This document shows positions 17,501 to 27,542 of a stretch of DNA of 64,000 bases, one piece after another. The DNA comes from an uncultured Ectothiorhodospiraceae bacterium. GTDB taxonomy: Bacteria > Pseudomonadota > Gammaproteobacteria > UBA9214. Under the pieces are notes generated by a model. It had not been told where the DNA came from. It worked only from the letters and a program-made list of their open reading frames with translations, and did no database searches. Numbering within the stretch: the stretch's first letter is position 1; the number at the start of each line of letters is the position of its first letter. The stretch spans positions 41,755-105,754 of the forward strand of contig CAMYJI010000001.1 of NCBI GenBank assembly GCA_947258545.1, given 5' to 3'. The translations under genes were made by a program, and so were the position numbers.

Positions 17501-18027
17501 ATATGAACAAAATAGTCGGGTTGCTGGGTATCCTGGTACTGCTGCTTGGTGGCTGCAGTCAGATGCAAACCTATACTGACCACGTACTGCCTCCGGTGTT
17601 CGAAGGCGGGCAGGGCGCCAATGACTGGTTGGGAGACCTGCACAATACCCATGGCCTGACCAACAGCGAATTACAGGATGTCCTGGAAGACTGGGACCAG
17701 GCGTATCGTGATAATCCTGTTATCAGCAATCGCCTGAGATTGGCGCTGTTGCTTGCCGCAGGTGACGAGGCGGTGCGAGACCGCGGGCGTGCGCGAGAAC
17801 TGCTGGATGGAATCAACACCGCTCCACTCGACACAGGCGAGCAGGAGCTGGTCTCCCTGCTGCAGCAGTTTCTCACCGAACACGAAGAGGACACCGGGAA
17901 AATCAGCGTACTGTCGAAACAGGTCAGGGATCAGGGCCGGCGTATCGAAGAGCTCGAGCAGCAGCAGCGGGACCTGACGACTATTGAACAGAGCATCCAG
18001 CAACGTGAAAAATCTGCCGGAGAATGA
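17497..18027 (+). CDS. qseG: QseG-like outer membrane lipoprotein
   Basis: A 176-residue lipoprotein with lipobox LLGGC (Cys20) and a helical mature region ending in a coiled coil (about 128-172, rich in Glu, Gln and Arg). It lies between glrK and glrR exactly as qseG does in enteric bacteria, where QseG interacts with the kinase at the envelope. The GTG at 17497 overlaps the glrK stop; an ATG two codons later (17503) is an equally possible start. Sequence conservation in this family is weak, so the name rests mainly on context. Confidence 0.75.
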   Translation: MNMNKIVGLLGILVLLLGGCSQMQTYTDHVLPPVFEGGQGANDWLGDLHNTHGLTNSELQDVLEDWDQAYRDNPVISNRLRLALLLAAGDEAVRDRGRARELLDGINTAPLDTGEQELVSLLQQFLTEHEEDTGKISVLSKQVRDQGRRIEELEQQQRDLTTIEQSIQQREKSAGE

Positions 18028-18030
18028 ATT

Positions 18031-19398
18031 ATGGTGACGGATAAATACCGGGTGCTGCTGGTCGATGATGATCGCGGCTTGCTGCGCCTGTTATCCATGC
18101 GCCTGACGGCGGCCGGATACGAGGTCGAGGCCGTGGAGAACGGCGAACAGGCGCTGGCACAACTGCCCCTGTTTCATCCCCACCTCATCATCACCGACCT
18201 GCAGATGGACGGGATGGATGGTATGGCCCTGTTCGACAGGGTACACAGCCGCAATCCATCACTGCCGGTACTGGTGCTGACGGCGCACGGTACCATCCCG
18301 GATGCGGTCGAGGCCACCAGCCGGGGCGTATTCAGCTATTTGACCAAGCCGTTTGACAGCAAGATCCTGCTGGAGCAGGTGGCACGCGCCCTGAAGATCA
18401 GCGGCGAGGTGTCTGATGCCGGGGAACAGGACAGCCTGTCCACCGCGTGGCGTGATGAGATCGTGACGCGCAGTCCGTTGATGGAAAGCCTGCTGACCCA
18501 GGCGCGTCTGGTTGCCGACAGCGACACCAGCGTGATGATTCACGGGCAGAGCGGTACCGGCAAGGAGCTGCTGGCACGTGCCATCCATAATGCCAGCACG
18601 AGGGCGGAGAATGCGTTTGTCGCACTGAACTGCAGCGCCATACCGGAGTCCTTGCTCGAGTCGGAGTTGTTCGGCCATGTCAAGGGGGCATTCACCGGCG
18701 CCACCCGTGATCACCAGGGCATGTTCCGTGCGGCGGAGGGCGGTACCCTGTTTCTGGACGAGATCGGAGACATGCCGCTGGGCTTCCAGGTAAAGCTGTT
18801 GCGCGCGATCCAGGAACGCACCATCCGGCCAGTGGGTTCGACCCAGTCGGTGTCGGTGGATGTGCGCATCATCTCGGCGACCCATCAGGATCTGGAGCTG
18901 GCCCGCCAGGAAAACAGGTTCAGGGAGGACCTGTTCTACCGTTTGAACGTGGTCACCCTTGAGCTACCGACGCTGATGGAACGGCGTGAGGATATCCCCC
19001 TGCTGAGCAACCATTTCCTGCATAATTTCCCTGATGCCGATAAAAAGGGCATTACCGGGTTCTCGCCGGAGGCCATGGAGGCCATGTTGTCTGCCACCTG
19101 GCCCGGTAACGTCAGGCAGCTACACAATGTCGTCGAGCAGTCGGTGGCCCTGTCAACCACACCGTTGATCCCCGCCAGCCTGGTGCAACGTGCCTTGCGC
19201 AGCGAGTCGAGCGAGATCCCGGCCTTCGCCGATGCACGCAACCAGTTCGAGCGTGAGTACCTGACCCAGGTGCTGCAGATTACCAACGGTAATGTGACCC
19301 GCGCTGCGCGCATCGCCAAGCGTAATCGCACCGAATTCTACAAACTGCTGCATAAACACCACCTGAACCCGTCACAGTTCAAGTCAGCACATCCCTGA
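18031..19398 (+). CDS. glrR: Sigma-54-dependent response regulator GlrR (QseF)
   Basis: A 455-residue NtrC-type regulator. The receiver domain (1-120) has phospho-acceptor Asp56; the AAA+ domain has Walker A GQSGTGKE (172-179), the sigma-54 contact loop GAFTGA (219-224) and the Walker B FLDEIGD. A Fis-type HTH closes the protein (about 415-445, NGNVTRAARIAKRNRTEF). It starts three bases after the qseG stop. It must act with RpoN; no sigma-54 promoter was found near the operon, so its targets are presumably elsewhere. Confidence 0.93.
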   Translation: MVTDKYRVLLVDDDRGLLRLLSMRLTAAGYEVEAVENGEQALAQLPLFHPHLIITDLQMDGMDGMALFDRVHSRNPSLPVLVLTAHGTIPDAVEATSRGVFSYLTKPFDSKILLEQVARALKISGEVSDAGEQDSLSTAWRDEIVTRSPLMESLLTQARLVADSDTSVMIHGQSGTGKELLARAIHNASTRAENAFVALNCSAIPESLLESELFGHVKGAFTGATRDHQGMFRAAEGGTLFLDEIGDMPLGFQVKLLRAIQERTIRPVGSTQSVSVDVRIISATHQDLELARQENRFREDLFYRLNVVTLELPTLMERREDIPLLSNHFLHNFPDADKKGITGFSPEAMEAMLSATWPGNVRQLHNVVEQSVALSTTPLIPASLVQRALRSESSEIPAFADARNQFEREYLTQVLQITNGNVTRAARIAKRNRTEFYKLLHKHHLNPSQFKSAHP

Positions 19399-19523
19399 GA
19401 GGATTTCAGGCTGGTTGTGGGGTAAAACCGTGCGGGTTCCGCTACCTGTTACTCTACGGGCTCGGGATGCCGGTGAATCAGCCGCGACGCTTGAGTGGCT
19501 GACTGTTGCGGAGTGCACCCCGG

Positions 19524-20639
19524 TTATCTTCTCGCGATCCAGATGCTTGGCAGGTCCAGTTCCTGTTTGAGTGCGCCGGCGCGGGCCTTTGCCGCCGCGC
19601 GGGTGTCAAAGCCGCTGACCCTGACGCGGTGCATGGTCCGATCATTTACCGTGGCCTCGACACGTTCTGCCGTAATGCCCGATTGCTGCAGTTTGGCGAC
19701 ATACCTGTCCGCGGTCTTCTGTCGGGTGTAGGAGGCAAGGTTGATTACCCAGCCGCCGGCACTACGGGTTGCCAGTACCGGCGCAGGTGCTGGCACCGGG
19801 TCCGGCGTTGGATTGCCCGCTGCGACTGCTGCGGGCGCCGGGCTGGCCGCTGCTACGGCTGCGGGTAGTGGCTCTTTCGGGCGTTGCGGTTGCTGCTGTA
19901 CAAACAAGGTGGCCGGTGTGCCCTGTGGCGTTGGTACCGGTTGCAGTTTGCTGCGAGCCGGGGCCTTGGCCACAACAGGTATGGCAGCCGGCGGGGTGGC
20001 CAGCGTGGTGGCAAGAATGACGTCGCTGGTACTCTTCAGATCAAGTATTTCCACGGACAGTTTGTCCAGACGGGTGACGGTGTGTACCAGTCTGTTCTCC
20101 AGGGCCCGCAGGCGCTGTGTATCAGCGGCGATGACGGTGTTCGAACGCTGTTTGAGTCGTCTGAAATCGGCGGCGAGTGAGTCCAGACGATTGGTGGTTA
20201 TAAGGAGTTTTTGTTTGATTTCACGGAGTTGCCTGTTATCCGGTTGGGCAGGCGGTGCCTGAACGGCGCTGGTGCCGCGGTCGGCCACGAGCTGCTGTCC
20301 GGGTTCTTCAGTCAGATAGATGCCGGTAATGCCGACAATGATGGCGGCAATGGAAAGCAGCGCCAGCCCACTGAGGATTCGGTCGGTTCGCCTGCGTCCG
20401 GAGGTACCGAAGCGATGGATTCGGGAAGGGCGGCTGCTGTAGCTACTGCCGACTGTCTGGGCGGTCGCAGCGCCACCAGCGCCGATAGACCAGGGACCTG
20501 CTGCGAAGCCGGCGGCCCCTTCATTATGCATCTTCTGCACAAACGCTTTCAGCTTGTCGCTGTCTGTCTGGGGCACCAGTTTTTGTCCAATTCTGACCAG
20601 GTCAGGTTGGGCGTTAATTGTGCACGGAATAATTTCCAA
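19524..20639 (-). CDS. SPOR-domain membrane protein
   Basis: Up to 371 residues: an N-terminal cytoplasmic part, one transmembrane helix (about 87-108), a helical periplasmic stretch, a long proline/alanine-rich linker (about 215-295) and a C-terminal SPOR domain (about 296-371, beginning GGWVINLASY). SPOR domains bind denuded septal peptidoglycan. The start is uncertain: no ATG opens the frame, TTG 20639 is the first usual alternative, and translation of the bases before it (back to 20678) still resembles the end of a LysM-like module (IIAAGVWLL / NAQPDLVRIGQKLVP). Either a rare start codon is used or the gene has lost its beginning. It lies 80 bases after ettA, same strand. Confidence 0.75.
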   Translation of the reverse strand: MEIIPCTINAQPDLVRIGQKLVPQTDSDKLKAFVQKMHNEGAAGFAAGPWSIGAGGAATAQTVGSSYSSRPSRIHRFGTSGRRRTDRILSGLALLSIAAIIVGITGIYLTEEPGQQLVADRGTSAVQAPPAQPDNRQLREIKQKLLITTNRLDSLAADFRRLKQRSNTVIAADTQRLRALENRLVHTVTRLDKLSVEILDLKSTSDVILATTLATPPAAIPVVAKAPARSKLQPVPTPQGTPATLFVQQQPQRPKEPLPAAVAAASPAPAAVAAGNPTPDPVPAPAPVLATRSAGGWVINLASYTRQKTADRYVAKLQQSGITAERVEATVNDRTMHRVRVSGFDTRAAAKARAGALKQELDLPSIWIARR

Positions 20640-20718
20640 AAGCCAGACGCCCGCTGCAATAATTCGTGAAATATTTATTCATGTGCGGGATGGTATTCCG
20701 GTGTGCTTGCGTGAGGTG

Positions 20719-22392
20719 TCAGCCTTCCAGACGCTTGTACTTGATGCGGTGCGGCTGGTCCGCTTCCGCGCCCAGCCTGCGTTTGCGGTCGGCCTCGTAG
20801 TCGGCATAGTTACCCTCGAACCAGGTGACCTGGCTATCACCCTCAAAGGCAAGGATATGGGTCGCGATCCGGTCAAGGAACCAGCGGTCGTGCGAGATCA
20901 CCACGGCGCAACCGGGAAAGTCCAGCAAGGCGTCCTCCAGTGCTCGCAGGGTTTCCACGTCAAGGTCGTTGGTCGGCTCGTCGAGCAGCAGCACATTGCC
21001 ACCGCTGCGCAGTAGCTTGGCCAGGTGCACGCGGTTGCGCTCGCCACCGGAGAGAGTGCCGACATGCTTCTGCTGGTCGGCCCCGGTAAAGTTGAAGCGC
21101 GACACATAGGTCCGGGAATTGAGCTCATATTTGCCGATGGTGATGATGTCCTGGCCGTCGGAAATCTCCTCCCACACGGTCTTGCTGCCATCGAGGCTGT
21201 CGCGGCTCTGGTCGACACAGGCGATGACGGCGGTATCGCCAATGCGCAGTTCGCCTGAATCGGGTTGCTCGGCGCCGGTCAGCATCCGGAACAGGGTGGT
21301 CTTCCCGGCACCGTTCGGTCCGATCACGCCGACGATGCCGCCACGTGGCAGGTTGAAGCAGAGGTCCTCGACCAGCAGCTTGTCGGCGAAGCGCTTGCTT
21401 AGATGGTTGGCTTCGATGACCAGGTCGCCAAGGCGCGGTCCCGGCGGGATATACAGTTGTTTGGTCTCGTTGCGTTTCTGGCTTTCCCGGGAGGCCAGTT
21501 CCTCGAAGCGGGCCAGGCGCGCCTTGCTCTTGGCGTGCCGGCCCCTGGAGCCGGCACGCACCCACTCCAGTTCGGACTTGATGGCCTTCTGGCGGGTGGA
21601 TTCCTGTTTCTCCTCGATCTCGAGGCGTTGCTCCTTCTGCTCAAGCCAGGAGGAATAGTTACCTTCCCAGGGGATGCCGTGCCCGCGGTCCAGCTCCAGG
21701 ATCCAGCCGGCGACATTATCGAGGAAATAGCGGTCATGGGTGACGGCCACCACCGTGCCCGGGTAGTCGGCCAGGAAGCGTTCCATCCAGGCAATACTCT
21801 CGGCGTCGAGGTGGTTGGTGGGCTCGTCCAGCAGCAGCATGTCCGGGTTCGACAGCAGCAGCTTGCAGAGGGCGACCCGGCGCCGCTCACCGCCTGACAA
21901 TTTGCCGATATCGCCGTCCCAGGGCGGCAGGCGCAGGGCGTCGGCGGCGATCTCCAGCTTGCGGTCCAGCTCCCAGGCACCTGCGGCGTCGATCGCGTCC
22001 TGCAGTTTGCCCTGTTCCTCGAGCAGTGCCGTCATCTCCTCGTCACCCATGGGTTCGGCAAAGCGGGCGCTGATTTCGTTGAAGCGGTCGAGCAGTAACT
22101 GCGTCTCGCCCAGTCCCTCTTCGACATTGCCGCGCACATCCTTGTCGGGGTCCAGTGCCGGTTCCTGTGGCAGGAAACCGACATGGATGCCAGGCTGGGG
22201 CCGTGCCTCGCCCTCGTATTCTGTGTCCACGCCCGCCATGATGCGTAACAGGCTGGACTTGCCGGCACCGTTGAGGCCGAGTACGCCGATCTTGGCGCCG
22301 GGGAAGAAGGACAGCGAGATGTCTTCGAGAATAACGCGCTTGGGGGGCACTACCTTGCCCACGCGGTTCATGGTGTAAACGTATTGCGCCAT
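20719..22392 (-). CDS. ettA: Energy-dependent translational throttle EttA (ABC-F)
   Basis: A 557-residue ABC-F protein with two ATPase domains and no membrane part. Both Walker A motifs (GLNGAGKSS and GPNGAGKTT), both LSGGE signatures and both Walker B sequences are intact, as is the linker with the arm region between domains. The start ATG 22392 gives [13 protein letters not shown], the conserved EttA beginning; the open frame extends 12 codons further upstream but without support. EttA binds the ribosomal E site and gates the first peptide bond according to ATP/ADP level. Confidence 0.96.
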   Translation of the reverse strand: MAQYVYTMNRVGKVVPPKRVILEDISLSFFPGAKIGVLGLNGAGKSSLLRIMAGVDTEYEGEARPQPGIHVGFLPQEPALDPDKDVRGNVEEGLGETQLLLDRFNEISARFAEPMGDEEMTALLEEQGKLQDAIDAAGAWELDRKLEIAADALRLPPWDGDIGKLSGGERRRVALCKLLLSNPDMLLLDEPTNHLDAESIAWMERFLADYPGTVVAVTHDRYFLDNVAGWILELDRGHGIPWEGNYSSWLEQKEQRLEIEEKQESTRQKAIKSELEWVRAGSRGRHAKSKARLARFEELASRESQKRNETKQLYIPPGPRLGDLVIEANHLSKRFADKLLVEDLCFNLPRGGIVGVIGPNGAGKTTLFRMLTGAEQPDSGELRIGDTAVIACVDQSRDSLDGSKTVWEEISDGQDIITIGKYELNSRTYVSRFNFTGADQQKHVGTLSGGERNRVHLAKLLRSGGNVLLLDEPTNDLDVETLRALEDALLDFPGCAVVISHDRWFLDRIATHILAFEGDSQVTWFEGNYADYEADRKRRLGAEADQPHRIKYKRLEG

Positions 22393-22503
22393 GAGTCTGC
22401 TCGGTCTGTGCGTGAATAAAGCCGCCAATTATAGGCGCCTGTCATGGACGGGCAAGCGCCCGTCCGATGTTTTCTGCACGGCTGTATGCGCTAGACTGCA
22501 TGC

Positions 22504-23451
22504 ATGGACAAAAGTTGCTGTGTATATATCGGTGATGACCTGGCACGTTACGGTTTCGGTGACGGCCATCCCTTCGGACCGGATCGCCTGGGTGCCTTCT
22601 GGCAGCAGGCGCAGGCCGCGGGTGCCGACACGAAGGTGCACCTGTGTGCGCCGGTGAGTGCGCCGCGTGAGGCCATCGAGCGTTTCCACACACCTGAGTA
22701 TGTCAACCGGGTCATCGAGCAGTCGCTGAGCGGGACAGGGTACCTGGATTGCGGTGACACGCCTGCCTATCCGGGGATCTACGAGTCGGCCAGCGTAGTC
22801 GTCGGCAGTGTGCTGGATGCGGTCGGCCGCCTGCTGGCGGATGAGTGCCGGCATGGTTTCGTGCCAATCGCCGGCCTGCATCATGCACGGCGTGACAGTG
22901 CCGCGGGTTTTTGCGTATTCAATGACTGCGGCGTGGCCATCGAGACCTTGCGTGATGTATACGGTCTGCAGCGTATTGCCTATGTGGATATCGATGCCCA
23001 CCATGGTGATGGCGTGTTCTATGCCTTCGAGGCCGACCCGGCCCTGGTCTTCGTGGACCTGCACGAGGATGGCCGCTACCTATATCCGGGAACCGGTGCC
23101 GCCGAGGAGACCGGTCGCGGGGCCGCCCGGGGCCTGAAGCTCAATATCCCCATGGCGCCGGAGGCCACTGACGTCGATTTTCTGCAGGCGTGGGAGCCGG
23201 CCGAGGCCTTTCTCGAGCGACACCAGCCCGAGTTCATCCTGTTCCAGTGCGGGGCGGACAGCATCGCCGGTGACCCCATTACTCACCTGCGCTATTCCCC
23301 GGCCGCGCACCGGCATGCCGCGGAGCGCCTGGTCGCACTGGCCGGCAGGCATTGCCCGGGCCGTGTGCTGGCGCTGGGCGGCGGGGGCTATAACCGCAGT
23401 AATCTGGCACTGGCGTGGACCGCGGTGGTCGAGGTGCTGAGCGCGTCCTGA
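22504..23451 (+). CDS. Histone-deacetylase-family amidohydrolase
   Basis: A 315-residue zinc-dependent deacetylase of the HDAC/AcuC/acetylpolyamine amidohydrolase superfamily. The catalytic His pair is in GLHHARRDSAAGFC, the zinc ligands are in DIDAHHGDG and the Asp of the QCGADSIAGDP segment, and the substrate loop GGGGYN is present. Bacterial members deacetylate polyamines or other small amides, or acetyl-lysine; this one cannot be assigned. It diverges from ettA across 111 bases that contain an 8-bp hairpin (22446-22465). Confidence 0.9.
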   Translation: MDKSCCVYIGDDLARYGFGDGHPFGPDRLGAFWQQAQAAGADTKVHLCAPVSAPREAIERFHTPEYVNRVIEQSLSGTGYLDCGDTPAYPGIYESASVVVGSVLDAVGRLLADECRHGFVPIAGLHHARRDSAAGFCVFNDCGVAIETLRDVYGLQRIAYVDIDAHHGDGVFYAFEADPALVFVDLHEDGRYLYPGTGAAEETGRGAARGLKLNIPMAPEATDVDFLQAWEPAEAFLERHQPEFILFQCGADSIAGDPITHLRYSPAAHRHAAERLVALAGRHCPGRVLALGGGGYNRSNLALAWTAVVEVLSAS

Positions 23452-23579
23452 ATCCCCCCTTCCAGTTGCGGTATTTTCCGGCATTCCGGTGCGTGCCTTT
23501 GCCAGATCGGCTATTATCGTGTGCCTTTCACGAGTAACACTTTTTCCATTCACCTTGAACTGTGGCAGGACGACCGGAA

Positions 23580-24833
23580 ATGTTTGATAAAGATATGCGC
23601 ATTGCGGGCTATGACGATGAACTCTGGGGTGCCATCCAGGGCGAGCGCCAGCGCCAGGAAGACCATATTGAACTCATCGCCTCGGAAAACTACACCAGCC
23701 CACGGGTGCTGGAGGCGCAGGGATCGGTGCTTACCAACAAGTATGCCGAGGGCTATCCCGGCAAACGTTATTACGGCGGCTGCGAGTATGTCGACGTGGC
23801 CGAGCAGCTGGCAATCGACCGCGTCAAGCAGCTGTTCAATGCCGACTATGCCAATGTGCAGCCACATTCCGGGTCACAGGCGAATGCCGCGGTCTACCTC
23901 GCGTTGCTGCAGCCGGGTGATACCATCCTGGGCATGAGCCTTGCCGATGGCGGCCATCTGACCCACGGCTCGAAGGTCAACTTCTCAGGCAAGCTGTTTA
24001 ATGCCGTGCAATACGGTCTCAACCCGGAGACCGGGGAGATCGATTACGACCAGGTCGAGGCGCTGGCAAAAGAGCACCGGCCCAAAATGGTGGTTGCCGG
24101 TTTTTCCGCCTATTCGCTGAAAGTTGACTGGCAGCGGTTTCGGGATATTGCCGATGCCGTGGGCGCCTGGCTGTTCGTCGACATGGCGCACGTTGCCGGT
24201 TTGATTGCCGTTGGCCTCTATCCCAGTCCGGTCAATATCGCGGATATCACCACCTCGACCACACACAAGACTCTGCGCGGTCCACGCGGCGGGATTATTC
24301 TTGCACGTGCCAACGAGGAGATCGAAAAGAAACTCAATTCAATGGTATTCCCGGGAACGCAGGGCGGACCATTGATGCATGTGATTGCGGCCAAGGCGGT
24401 TGCGTTCAAGGAGGCGCTGGAACCGGCCTTTCGTGACTACCAGCAGCAGGTGCTAGACAATGCACGTGCGATGGCGGCTGTATTTATCGAGCGGGGCTTC
24501 GATGTCATATCAGGGGGCACGGATGACCACCTGTTCCTGGTGAGTTTTATCGAGAAGGGCCTGACAGGGAAGGCGGCGGATGCGGCGCTGGGTGCGGCGC
24601 AAATTACCGTGAACAAGAATGCTGTACCGAATGATCCGCAATCGCCTTTTGTTACCAGCGGGATTCGCGTGGGTACGCCGGCACTGACGACGCGGGGATG
24701 CGGTGAAGCCGAGGCGCGCGAGCTGGCCGGCTGGATGTGCGACATCCTGGATGATGTCGATGACCAGGATGTGATTGAATCCGTGCGCGGAAAGGTGCAG
24801 GCCCTGTGCAAAAAATTCCCGGTCTATGGCTGA
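23580..24833 (+). CDS. glyA: Serine hydroxymethyltransferase
   Basis: A 417-residue PLP enzyme, identical in length to E. coli GlyA, interconverting serine and glycine with tetrahydrofolate. The PLP lysine lies in [13 protein letters not shown], and the N-terminal [12 protein letters not shown] and [14 protein letters not shown] segments are fully conserved. ATG 23580 was chosen as the start because [12 protein letters not shown] matches the family start; the frame stays open to 23562. It is the first gene of the nrdR-riboflavin run on this strand. Confidence 0.97.
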   Translation: MFDKDMRIAGYDDELWGAIQGERQRQEDHIELIASENYTSPRVLEAQGSVLTNKYAEGYPGKRYYGGCEYVDVAEQLAIDRVKQLFNADYANVQPHSGSQANAAVYLALLQPGDTILGMSLADGGHLTHGSKVNFSGKLFNAVQYGLNPETGEIDYDQVEALAKEHRPKMVVAGFSAYSLKVDWQRFRDIADAVGAWLFVDMAHVAGLIAVGLYPSPVNIADITTSTTHKTLRGPRGGIILARANEEIEKKLNSMVFPGTQGGPLMHVIAAKAVAFKEALEPAFRDYQQQVLDNARAMAAVFIERGFDVISGGTDDHLFLVSFIEKGLTGKAADAALGAAQITVNKNAVPNDPQSPFVTSGIRVGTPALTTRGCGEAEARELAGWMCDILDDVDDQDVIESVRGKVQALCKKFPVYG

Positions 24834-24861
24834 GTTATTGATTACCGGCTGATTGACAATT

Positions 24862-25362
24862 ATGCATTGCCCCTTTTGCAAAGCACAGGACACCAAGGTC
24901 ATCGACTCGCGCCTGTCCAGCGAGGGTGCCCAGGTTCGTCGCCGGCGCGAATGTCTGGCCTGCGGCGAACGTTTCACCACCTTCGAGTCGGCGGAGCTGG
25001 TGATGCCGCGCATCATCAAGAGCAACGGTGCACGCGAACCCTTTGACGAAAAGAAACTCGCTGCCGGCATCATGCGTTCGCTGGAAAAGCGGCCGGTTGA
25101 CTCAGACAGCGTGGACGCCGCCATGAGCCGCATCCAGCATCGCTTGCGGGCCAGCGGCGAGCGCGAGTTGCCGTCACGCCTGCTGGGCGAGTGGGTGATG
25201 CACGAACTGCGCGAACTCGACCAGGTCGCCTATGTGCGTTTCGCCTCCGTGTACCGCAGTTTCGAGGACGTCAAGGCCTTTCAGGAAGAGATCGAACGCC
25301 TGGAAAGCGAGCCGACGGCGGAGGAGAAGAAGGACCAGATCTCGCTGCTGCCGGATGAGTAG
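24862..25362 (+). CDS. nrdR: Ribonucleotide reductase repressor NrdR
   Basis: A 166-residue regulator with the N-terminal zinc ribbon (CPFC at residues 3-6 and CLAC about 31-34) and an ATP-cone domain (about 49-139). NrdR binds NrdR boxes near ribonucleotide reductase genes and senses dATP/ATP. ATG 24862 is the start, since MHCPFC is invariant; an in-frame TTG three codons earlier is not needed. It follows glyA by 28 bases and leads into ribD, the usual gammaproteobacterial order. Confidence 0.97.
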   Translation: MHCPFCKAQDTKVIDSRLSSEGAQVRRRRECLACGERFTTFESAELVMPRIIKSNGAREPFDEKKLAAGIMRSLEKRPVDSDSVDAAMSRIQHRLRASGERELPSRLLGEWVMHELRELDQVAYVRFASVYRSFEDVKAFQEEIERLESEPTAEEKKDQISLLPDE

Positions 25363-25470
25363 AACCGGCACCCAGAAGCCGACTGAACGGGTGGTGCGAT
25401 GAGCGCGTGATCACACTGTTTTAACTTCCTGCCGCCTTTCCGCTCCAGATTTGAAACCGCGATTCCCGAA

Positions 25471-26565
25471 ATGACTTCCTCTGACAATTACAAGCACATG
25501 GCCCGCGCACTGCGTCTCGCCGAGCGCGGCCTCTACAGCACGCATCCCAATCCGCGCGTGGGCTGCGTCATCGTCAAGGATGACCGGGTGGTGGGTGAAG
25601 GCTGGCACGAACGGGCCGGTGGCCCGCACGCAGAAATCCATGCCCTGCAGCAAGCGGGTACAGAGGCCGCCGGGGCGACGCTTTACGTGACACTGGAGCC
25701 GTGCTGTCACTACGGGCGCACACCGCCGTGTACGGATGCTGTGATAGCTTCCGGGATTGAACAGGTGGTCGTGGCCATGGAGGATCCCAACCCGCAGGTC
25801 GCAGGGAACGGACTGCGGGTCTTGCGGGAGGCCGGCATCGAGGTGAGGGCGGGACTGCTGGCGACGGAGGCGGAAGCACTCAATTGCGGCTTTGTCATGC
25901 GCATGCGCGGGGGGCGTCCCTGGGTGCGCGCCAAGCTGGCGATGAGTCTGGACGGGCGCACGGCGATGGCCAGCGGCGAGAGCCAGTGGATCACCGGTGC
26001 CGAGGCGCGCCACGATGTGCAGCGGCTGCGCGCCCGCAGTTCCGCGATCATGACCGGGGTCGACACGGTGTTGTCCGACGATCCCTCCCTGACGGTACGC
26101 CTGGACGCTCATGACGAAGCGCGCCAGCCGCTGAGGGTGATCCTGGACAGCCAGCTGCGCACCCCCCCGCAGGCACGCCTGCTGGGCCTGCCGGGCAACA
26201 CGCTGATCCTTACCGGTGAACAACCAGCAGCCGGGGCCGCGGCATTCGGTACGGGGGTTGAAGTGAGCGGCCTGCCGCTGGCGGACGGGCGCATGGACCT
26301 GGCGGGTGTGTTGCAGCATCTCGGCAGTCGGCAAATCAATGAGGTTCACCTCGAGGCGGGCGCCACGCTGTGCGGCGCCCTGCTGGCGGCTGGGCTGGTC
26401 GATGAACTGGTCATCTACCTGGCGCCGCACCTGATGGGGGATGCCGCCCATGGCCTGTTTGCACTGCCGGGGCTGGAGCACATGGAGGACCGCATCGGCC
26501 TGGAAATCAGCGACATCCGTGCAGTGGGAAAAGACTGGCGGATAACCGCGAGGGTGTCCACCTAG
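25471..26565 (+). CDS. ribD: Bifunctional riboflavin deaminase/reductase RibD
   Basis: A 364-residue enzyme for steps two and three of riboflavin synthesis. The N-terminal deaminase (about 1-145) has the zinc motif HAEIHAL and PCCHYGRTPPC; the C-terminal reductase (about 147-362) starts with PWVRAKLAMSLDGR and has the NADPH-binding region. It lies 108 bases after nrdR. No FMN riboswitch (RFN element) is recognisable upstream. Confidence 0.96.
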   Translation: MTSSDNYKHMARALRLAERGLYSTHPNPRVGCVIVKDDRVVGEGWHERAGGPHAEIHALQQAGTEAAGATLYVTLEPCCHYGRTPPCTDAVIASGIEQVVVAMEDPNPQVAGNGLRVLREAGIEVRAGLLATEAEALNCGFVMRMRGGRPWVRAKLAMSLDGRTAMASGESQWITGAEARHDVQRLRARSSAIMTGVDTVLSDDPSLTVRLDAHDEARQPLRVILDSQLRTPPQARLLGLPGNTLILTGEQPAAGAAAFGTGVEVSGLPLADGRMDLAGVLQHLGSRQINEVHLEAGATLCGALLAAGLVDELVIYLAPHLMGDAAHGLFALPGLEHMEDRIGLEISDIRAVGKDWRITARVST

Positions 26566-26590
26566 GCGCGGCATCACATTCATTGAAAAA

Positions 26591-26754
26591 ATATTCACCG
26601 CAGAGGCGTAGAGAACGCAGAGTATATTTATGTTTGAAAATACACATGGTAGAGATGGACTGTGTTTCTTCAAATGCCGGATGCATTGTTACCGGGGTTT
26701 TTAAAATTAATTATTGATTTTCTCCGCGTCCTCAGCGTCTCTGCGGTGAATATA
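26591..26754. repeat. Inverted-repeat intergenic element between ribD and ribE
   Basis: Two arms of about 32 bases, 26591-26622 and 26721-26754, are imperfect inverted copies: both contain ATTCACCGCAGAG, then CG, GAG, ACGC and GAG words in the same register. About 100 AT-rich bases lie between them. Dispersed copies of this CACCGCAGAGRCGC-type sequence occur in many proteobacterial genomes. No coding frame crosses it convincingly; the whole ribD-ribE gap is 206 bases, much longer than the other gaps around it. Confidence 0.7.
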
Positions 26755-26771
26755 TATTTTTTGGATTATTC

Positions 26772-27443
26772 ATGTTTACAGGAATCATACAGGCCGTCGG
26801 AACCATCGCCTCGCTGGAAAACTACGGGGGGGATATGCGCATCGGCATCGATACCGGCAAGCTGCCGATGGAGGATGTCGGCCTCGGTGACAGCATTGCC
26901 GTCAGCGGTGTCTGTCTCACCGTGGTGGAGTTGTCCGGATCGGGTTTCGTCGCCGATGTCTCGGGTGAAACGCTACGGCGGACGATTATCGGTCGGCTGG
27001 CGGTCAACGATACCGTCAACCTGGAAAAGGCGCTGACGCTGGAGACCCGACTGGGCGGCCACCTGGTGAGCGGGCATGTGGACGGGATCGGTACAGTCAG
27101 CACTCGCAGCGAGGACAGCCGCTCGGTCCAGTTCACTATTCGGGCGCCGGATGAACTCGCGCGTTACATTGCCGCCAAGGGTTCCATCTGCGTCGACGGG
27201 GTCAGCCTGACGGTGAACGCAGTCAACGGCGCCGAGTTCACCCTGAATATCGTCCCGCACACCCTGGATGAGACCACCCTGAACGCGTACCGGTCCGGTC
27301 GCGAGGTCAACCTGGAGGTCGACCTGGTGGCGCGCTACCTGGAGCGGCTGCTGCAGGGTGAGGCTGCAGCCCGGCCCGTCAGCGACCAGGGGCTCAGCCG
27401 TGAAACCCTCGAAAGCCACGGGTTTATTCGCAAGGATAAATGA
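26772..27443 (+). CDS. ribE: Riboflavin synthase alpha subunit
   Basis: A 223-residue protein made of two similar lumazine-binding beta-barrels (about 1-97 and 98-196); each begins with a recognisable repeat (MFTGIIQAVG and LGGHLVSGHVDG) and carries the VSLTVNAV / VCLTVVE motif. It dismutates two 6,7-dimethyl-8-ribityllumazine molecules to riboflavin. The lumazine synthase partner ribH follows two genes later. Confidence 0.96.
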   Translation: MFTGIIQAVGTIASLENYGGDMRIGIDTGKLPMEDVGLGDSIAVSGVCLTVVELSGSGFVADVSGETLRRTIIGRLAVNDTVNLEKALTLETRLGGHLVSGHVDGIGTVSTRSEDSRSVQFTIRAPDELARYIAAKGSICVDGVSLTVNAVNGAEFTLNIVPHTLDETTLNAYRSGREVNLEVDLVARYLERLLQGEAAARPVSDQGLSRETLESHGFIRKDK

Positions 27444-27542
27444 ATTTCCCGTTAATCACTGTCTATCCGTGAAGCCGGAGCGCTATTTATGGATAATGTG
27501 ATCCCTTGTAGTTGACTGTTATTAAAGAATAGACCTGTTGTT

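Noticed and set aside
24510..25133. A 207-codon open frame opposite the glyA/nrdR junction
   Set aside because: Mirror of two conserved genes, no start signal.
25411..26673. A 420-codon open frame on the minus strand opposite ribD
   Set aside because: It mirrors a complete RibD on the plus strand, has no domain, and its reading is a by-product of high GC and third-position bias.
27444..27542. Possible FMN riboswitch ahead of ribB or ribD
   Set aside because: No RFN core sequence is visible in this gap or in 25363-25470.
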